A stretch of 64,000 nt of DNA. Source: Thiomicrorhabdus chilensis DSM 12352 (GTDB taxonomy: Bacteria; Pseudomonadota; Gammaproteobacteria; Thiomicrospirales; Thiomicrospiraceae). Position 1 is the first letter of the stretch. Each line of letters starts with the position of its first letter. Position numbers and translations under genes: made by a program. Shown in pieces: positions 60,494-64,000 of this stretch. The stretch is taken from contig NZ_KI519609.1 of the NCBI RefSeq assembly GCF_000483485.1, positions 417,026-481,025 on the forward strand. Reading direction: 5' to 3'. The notes below the pieces were generated by a model. It saw nothing but the letters and a program-made list of their open reading frames with translations, searched no databases and was not told the origin of the DNA.

Positions 60494-62902
60494 TTATTGA
60501 ATCAAATCAACCGGCGGAAAAGAGCTGGAATCACGATCCTGTATCAGGTCGCGACAGCTGACGACCTGGTTTTTGCCTTGGTGTTTCGCCAGATAGAGCG
60601 ATTGGTCGGTTCTGGAAATCCATTTATTGATGGCTTCGTCGATTAGGTATTGGGAGACGCCCATGCTTAAGGTGAGTTTGATTCCATCCGGAAATTTCTG
60701 CTCTTCAATGCCCTGACGGAGCTTTTCGCCAAGGCCGACGGCTTGATCCAGCTCGGTGTCCGGGCAGATGACGATAAACTCTTCACCACCCCAGCGCCCG
60801 AAGGTGTCGGTCTCGCGAATGTGCGATTGAATCCAGTTTGAGGTCTGGCACAAGACCTGGTCACCGCTTAGATGGCCGTAGATGTCATTGACCTGTTTGA
60901 AGTCATCCAAATCGATCAAAATCATGCTGAGAGTGGTTTCGTTGCGGTTGGCGCGTTTGCTTTCCCTGATTAGGGTTTGGTCGATGTAGCTGCGGTTGTA
61001 AACGCCGGTCAGGTGATCGGTCACCGACAGGTTTTCCAACTTGTGATTGGATTCGGTCAGTTGGATTTGGGTTTGCGTCAGGTTTTTATTGAGCTGGCTC
61101 AAACGACGGTTGTAGAGGGTGGTGATCAATAATATCAACGCCATTGGAACCAGTATTGCGGCCAGTGTTTTCCACTCCACTTCGGTCTTATAGGCCACTT
61201 GTAGCCACGGATGAGTCAAACGGTTTTTGGTATTCTCGTCCATACCAGACAGTGTTTTCTCAAGAATGCTATGGAGTTCCGGCCAATCTTTTCTCACCGC
61301 CATGGTGATGTCGGCCCGGAAGGGGGTTTCCCCTGAGATTTGTAGATTGGAGAAGTTTTCCTGTTTGATGGTATGGCTGATGACGGCAATATTGTCGATA
61401 TAGGCGTAGGCTTTGCCTTGTGATACGGCTTCCAAACCTTCAAGCACCGTTTGGACCAAAACCAGCGGGATGTCGGGATAGAATTTGCGCAGGTTTTCGT
61501 GCGAGGCGTAATCTTCCACCACTGCGACCGGTTGGTATTTGATTTGTGCCATATCGCTGATAAAGGCTTCATCGCGTTGGGTGGCAATGACCATCGGGAA
61601 CTTTAAGTAGGCTTGCGTGAAGTTGACGTAATCACGCCTTTCTTGGGTATTGACCACCGCGGAATACATGTCAAGCTGCCCGTTTTTCATTTGCATGACC
61701 GCTTCCGACCACTCCAGTTCTTGGGCGGGTTGGAAATGGATACCGGTTTTTTGGCTTAAGTAATTCAGGTAGCCTGCAGCAATGCCGGTGAATTTGCCCT
61801 TGTCATCGACAAACTCAATCGGTTCCCAAGCCTTGTCCACCGCTACCTTTACCACCGGGTGCTCGCGCATCCATTCCAGCTCTTTCTGAGAATAAGTGAT
61901 TTGCAGTTTTTCCGGGCGATAAATGCCTTCTCTCAATGAGAACTTTTTGTCTATCAAACCGTGTTTGACGAACAGGTTTTGCATGTACTGGAGGCGACCT
62001 TCATCCAATTGTCCGATGGGTATCAGTTGCGGTGAAATGACCCGCTCAATCACCTCCGCTTCAAACAACAGGTGTTCCAACGATTTGTTGCTTCCCAAGG
62101 TGTGTTTGATGTATTCCACCAGTTCACGTTTATGTTGTAGCGCGTACTGCCAGCCGCGAATGCTGGCGCGGCGGAAGCGTTCAACCCGATCGGGGTGCTC
62201 AGTCGCTTCGGTTTGGTTGGTGAAAAGCATGTCGCCGTAGAAATCGATACCGTAGTTCATCGGGCGGATAATGTTGATGTCGATGCCCTGTTGTTGCAGC
62301 AGAAAAGGTTCATTGGAGAGATAGGCGGGATAGGCTCCCACTTCCCCGCGTGCCAGCATGTCAAGGTCCGAACCGATTTTAACCCGGTTGAATTTTGGTT
62401 TGACGCCGATCTGTTCGAGCATGGCTAAGAGCGAAAAGCCGTCGGTGTCTTTTTGGTAAAAGGCCACATCCTTGTCCTGCAGGTCGTAAGGGCTGTTGAT
62501 TCCGCTGGATTCCAGCGTGATGAAGACCTGAGGGGAATGCTGAAAAATCGGGGCGACAATCACCGCCGGTTCATTACGAGCCTGGTAAAGCAGCAGGATG
62601 CTGTCGGCAATGCCGTATTGCGCCTCACCGTCGAGTACCTGACGGATATTGTTTTTAAAGGTGTCTCGGGGTTTGATGGTGACATCCAGCCCTTCATCGG
62701 CATAATAACCTTTCATCTTGGCGGCGTAGTAACCGGCAAACTGAAACTGGTGCAGCCATTTGAGTTGAAGGGTCACGTGTTCGAGAGAAGGGGATTCTGT
62801 TGAGGGCTTTTCAGAAGCGCTGGCAGAGGGGGCGATTGCCATGGCGGTCTGTATGAAAAGCAGCGTCACCATTAAGAATTTGAGCAGTGCGGAATTGGCC
62901 AT
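60494..62902 (-). CDS. Two-receptor diguanylate cyclase (NMT1/THI5-like + SBP3 + GGDEF)
   Basis: This 802-residue inner-membrane protein has a signal sequence (LLFIQTAMAIAPSASA). A periplasmic NMT1/THI5-like binding domain (about 40-270; LQLKWLHQFQFAGYYAAKMKGYY) is followed by a second family 3 solute-binding domain (about 345-570; VVKVAVDKAWEPIEFVDDKGKF). A transmembrane segment near 590 (AILVPMALILLITTLYN) leads to a coiled coil and a GGDEF domain. The active site is WGGEEF with an RxxD (RETD) five residues before it. It should make c-di-GMP in response to two small ligands, one perhaps pyrimidine- or sulfonate-like by family. It is monocistronic. Confidence 0.9.
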   Translation of the reverse strand: MANSALLKFLMVTLLFIQTAMAIAPSASASEKPSTESPSLEHVTLQLKWLHQFQFAGYYAAKMKGYYADEGLDVTIKPRDTFKNNIRQVLDGEAQYGIADSILLLYQARNEPAVIVAPIFQHSPQVFITLESSGINSPYDLQDKDVAFYQKDTDGFSLLAMLEQIGVKPKFNRVKIGSDLDMLARGEVGAYPAYLSNEPFLLQQQGIDINIIRPMNYGIDFYGDMLFTNQTEATEHPDRVERFRRASIRGWQYALQHKRELVEYIKHTLGSNKSLEHLLFEAEVIERVISPQLIPIGQLDEGRLQYMQNLFVKHGLIDKKFSLREGIYRPEKLQITYSQKELEWMREHPVVKVAVDKAWEPIEFVDDKGKFTGIAAGYLNYLSQKTGIHFQPAQELEWSEAVMQMKNGQLDMYSAVVNTQERRDYVNFTQAYLKFPMVIATQRDEAFISDMAQIKYQPVAVVEDYASHENLRKFYPDIPLVLVQTVLEGLEAVSQGKAYAYIDNIAVISHTIKQENFSNLQISGETPFRADITMAVRKDWPELHSILEKTLSGMDENTKNRLTHPWLQVAYKTEVEWKTLAAILVPMALILLITTLYNRRLSQLNKNLTQTQIQLTESNHKLENLSVTDHLTGVYNRSYIDQTLIRESKRANRNETTLSMILIDLDDFKQVNDIYGHLSGDQVLCQTSNWIQSHIRETDTFGRWGGEEFIVICPDTELDQAVGLGEKLRQGIEEQKFPDGIKLTLSMGVSQYLIDEAINKWISRTDQSLYLAKHQGKNQVVSCRDLIQDRDSSSFPPVDLIQ

Positions 62903-63017
62903 TGATTAAGGTCAGTGCAAGCAGTTAATTATTTAAGGTGAATTATAGCCATTTTTAATGGTTACGGGTGGGTTATTTTGGTATAACCGATTGATTTTTG
63001 AGGGTAAGCAGGAATGC

Positions 63018-63755
63018 TTACCAGTCTCCCCAGAGGATTTGCAGGCCTGCGAGTATGGCAGGGCCGGCGGTTTCGGTGCGCAGGATACGCGGGCCTAGCT
63101 TGATCGGAGTCAGTCCCTGGTTGACCGCTTGTTCGACTTCCGCTGTGCTGAGCCCGCCTTCAGGACCAATCAGTAAATGAACAGGCCTGTCCGTTTTGGG
63201 TGGTTGAAGTGTTTGCAACGTATCGCTGGCGTAGGGGTCAAGCACCAGCCCGAAAACGGGTTGCGGCAGACTGCTCAACCAGTCTGAATAGGTTTGGATA
63301 GGCAGGATTTCGGGCACTGTGCAACGTCCGCTTTGTTCGCAGGCACTGATGACCATGGCTTGCCATTGGGCACGACGTTTTTCAAGTTTGTCGCCACTGA
63401 GTTTGACTTCGCAGCGTTCCGAAAAGATGGGTTGAATTTGAGTGACACCGAGTTCCACCGCTTTTTGCAGCGTATAGTCCATGCGATCTCCGCGTGAGAT
63501 GCTTTGCACCAGCACGCTGTGCAGAGGCGATTCGTTTTGCGGTTGACTGAGATTTTCAATGCACAGATCGGCACTGCGGCGGCCAGTCACTATCAGGGTG
63601 GCAGAGGCTTGCAGACCTTGACCGTTGAAAACCTCGACCGGGTGCTGGTTTTTCAAACGCAAAACATTCAAGGCGTAATGCACCTGTTCTTTGTGCAGAG
63701 TCATAACCTGTTGAGGTTGGTATTCACCCGGCAGATAGAAACGTGGAATGCGCAT
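63018..63755 (-). CDS. rsmE: 16S rRNA (uracil1498-N3)-methyltransferase
   Basis: This 245-residue SPOUT methyltransferase has an N-terminal PUA-like part (MRIPRFYLPGEYQPQQVMTL), a central LVQSISRGDRMDYTLQKAVELGVTQIQPIFSERCEVK, and the knotted SAM site with HLLIGPEGGLSTAEVEQA and LGPRILRTETAGPAILAGLQ. All are typical of RsmE. Two CAGGCCTG motifs (63042, 63182) lie in the frame, the second encoding the DRPVH stretch just before the SAM loop. Confidence 0.95.
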   Translation of the reverse strand: MRIPRFYLPGEYQPQQVMTLHKEQVHYALNVLRLKNQHPVEVFNGQGLQASATLIVTGRRSADLCIENLSQPQNESPLHSVLVQSISRGDRMDYTLQKAVELGVTQIQPIFSERCEVKLSGDKLEKRRAQWQAMVISACEQSGRCTVPEILPIQTYSDWLSSLPQPVFGLVLDPYASDTLQTLQPPKTDRPVHLLIGPEGGLSTAEVEQAVNQGLTPIKLGPRILRTETAGPAILAGLQILWGDW

Positions 63756-63790
63756 GAAAACTCCTTCTAATTTAAACGCTTGCTTAGGGA

Positions 63791-63813
63791 GTCTCTGATT
63801 GAATCAGAGGTTC
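63791..63813. repeat. Palindromic hairpin after metF, same core as at 29405
   Basis: CTCTGATTGAATCAGAG is shared exactly with the hairpin after gcvH. The outer bases read GGTTCC on the right, which also end the arm of repeat element A. It lies 8 bp past the metF stop and may mark its transcript end. Confidence 0.55.
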
Positions 63814-63820
63814 CTTAGCA

Positions 63821-64000
63821 TCACCCTTTAAAGGTCAAAGCCTTAGCGATGCTGATGGTCGGTTCAAGCTGGTTCATGCTGTAGAAATGGATACCAGGCG
63901 CGCCGGCGTCGAGCAGGCGTTGTGAAAGCTCGGTGACCACATCTTGCCCAAACGCAACCAAGCTGGCTTTGTCGTCCTCAAAACTTTCCAGGCGGCATTT
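63821..64000 (-). CDS. metF: Methylenetetrahydrofolate reductase (C-terminal part, cut by window edge)
   Basis: The last 59 residues of a protein that continues beyond the right edge. The segment GAPGIHFYSMNQLEPTISIA is the C-terminal signature of MetF, which reduces 5,10-methylene-THF to 5-methyl-THF for methionine synthesis. The stop is TGA at 63823-63821. A short palindrome follows, and rsmE is downstream in the same direction. Confidence 0.88.
   Translation of the reverse strand, partial: KCRLESFEDDKASLVAFGQDVVTELSQRLLDAGAPGIHFYSMNQLEPTISIAKALTFKG

Overview
The window looks like chromosomal DNA of a gammaproteobacterium. My best guess is a sulfur-oxidising autotroph of the Thiomicrospira / Hydrogenovibrio / Thiomicrorhabdus group. 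This is inferred from gene content: a gshA of the Acidithiobacillus type beside gshB, feoABC, metXW, a yqgE-ruvX-pyrR-pyrB-pyrC' operon, and many c-di-GMP and cytochrome genes. Genes are closely packed, often with 4-bp ATGA overlaps. I saw no rRNA, tRNA, CRISPR array, prophage or transposase gene.

Region 1 (1-24.7 kb) starts with an EctB-type aminotransferase (cut by the window edge) and an M20 amidohydrolase. It is then dominated by what looks like a blue-light / photo-oxidative stress locus. A divergent pair of operons sits around a promoter with TGTACA/TGTATA half-sites at about 5.11-5.16 kb. Leftward are an SDR, an NTF2-like protein and a GPH-type transporter. Rightward are a flavin amine oxidase, DUF1365, a Cfa-like methyltransferase, DUF3833, a chalcone-isomerase-like protein, a DNA photolyase and a MerR-family regulator of the LitR/CarH type without a visible cobalamin motif. 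Converging on this operon is a 154-residue short LOV photoreceptor. Similar half-sites precede a TIGR01777 epimerase-like gene, a DUF523-DUF1722 gene and hemH, so the regulon probably covers most of the first 25 kb. A second DUF523-DUF1722 gene, folM, msrAB and a peroxiredoxin lie in the same stretch.

Region 2 (24.7-45.5 kb) holds divergent umuC and umuD-like genes, a diguanylate cyclase, gcvH, rlmI, a hybrid histidine kinase / HD-GYP / unknown-protein operon, lptM-lysA, an esterase, a HugZ-like protein, a PilZ protein, feoABC with two Fur-box-like sequences, metXW, yggT and proC.

Region 3 (45.5-64 kb) holds a five-heme cytochrome lipoprotein with Calx-beta-like repeats, yggS (separated from proC), ppk2, a pyrimidine operon with a degenerate dihydroorotase, apbE, gshAB, a receptor-type diguanylate cyclase, rsmE and the end of metF.

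Two genome-scale patterns stand out. First, the octamer palindrome CAGGCCTG occurs about 32 times by my count in 64 kb, where about one is expected by chance. It usually has CATTTTG-like flanks, sits in coding and intergenic DNA, and forms inverted pairs at gene ends, like an uptake-sequence or HIP1-type repeat. Second, two copies of a structured element of about 260-300 bp (45.5 and 56.7 kb) share a core, but each has its own self-complementary arms. An internal stem shows compensatory changes between the copies.
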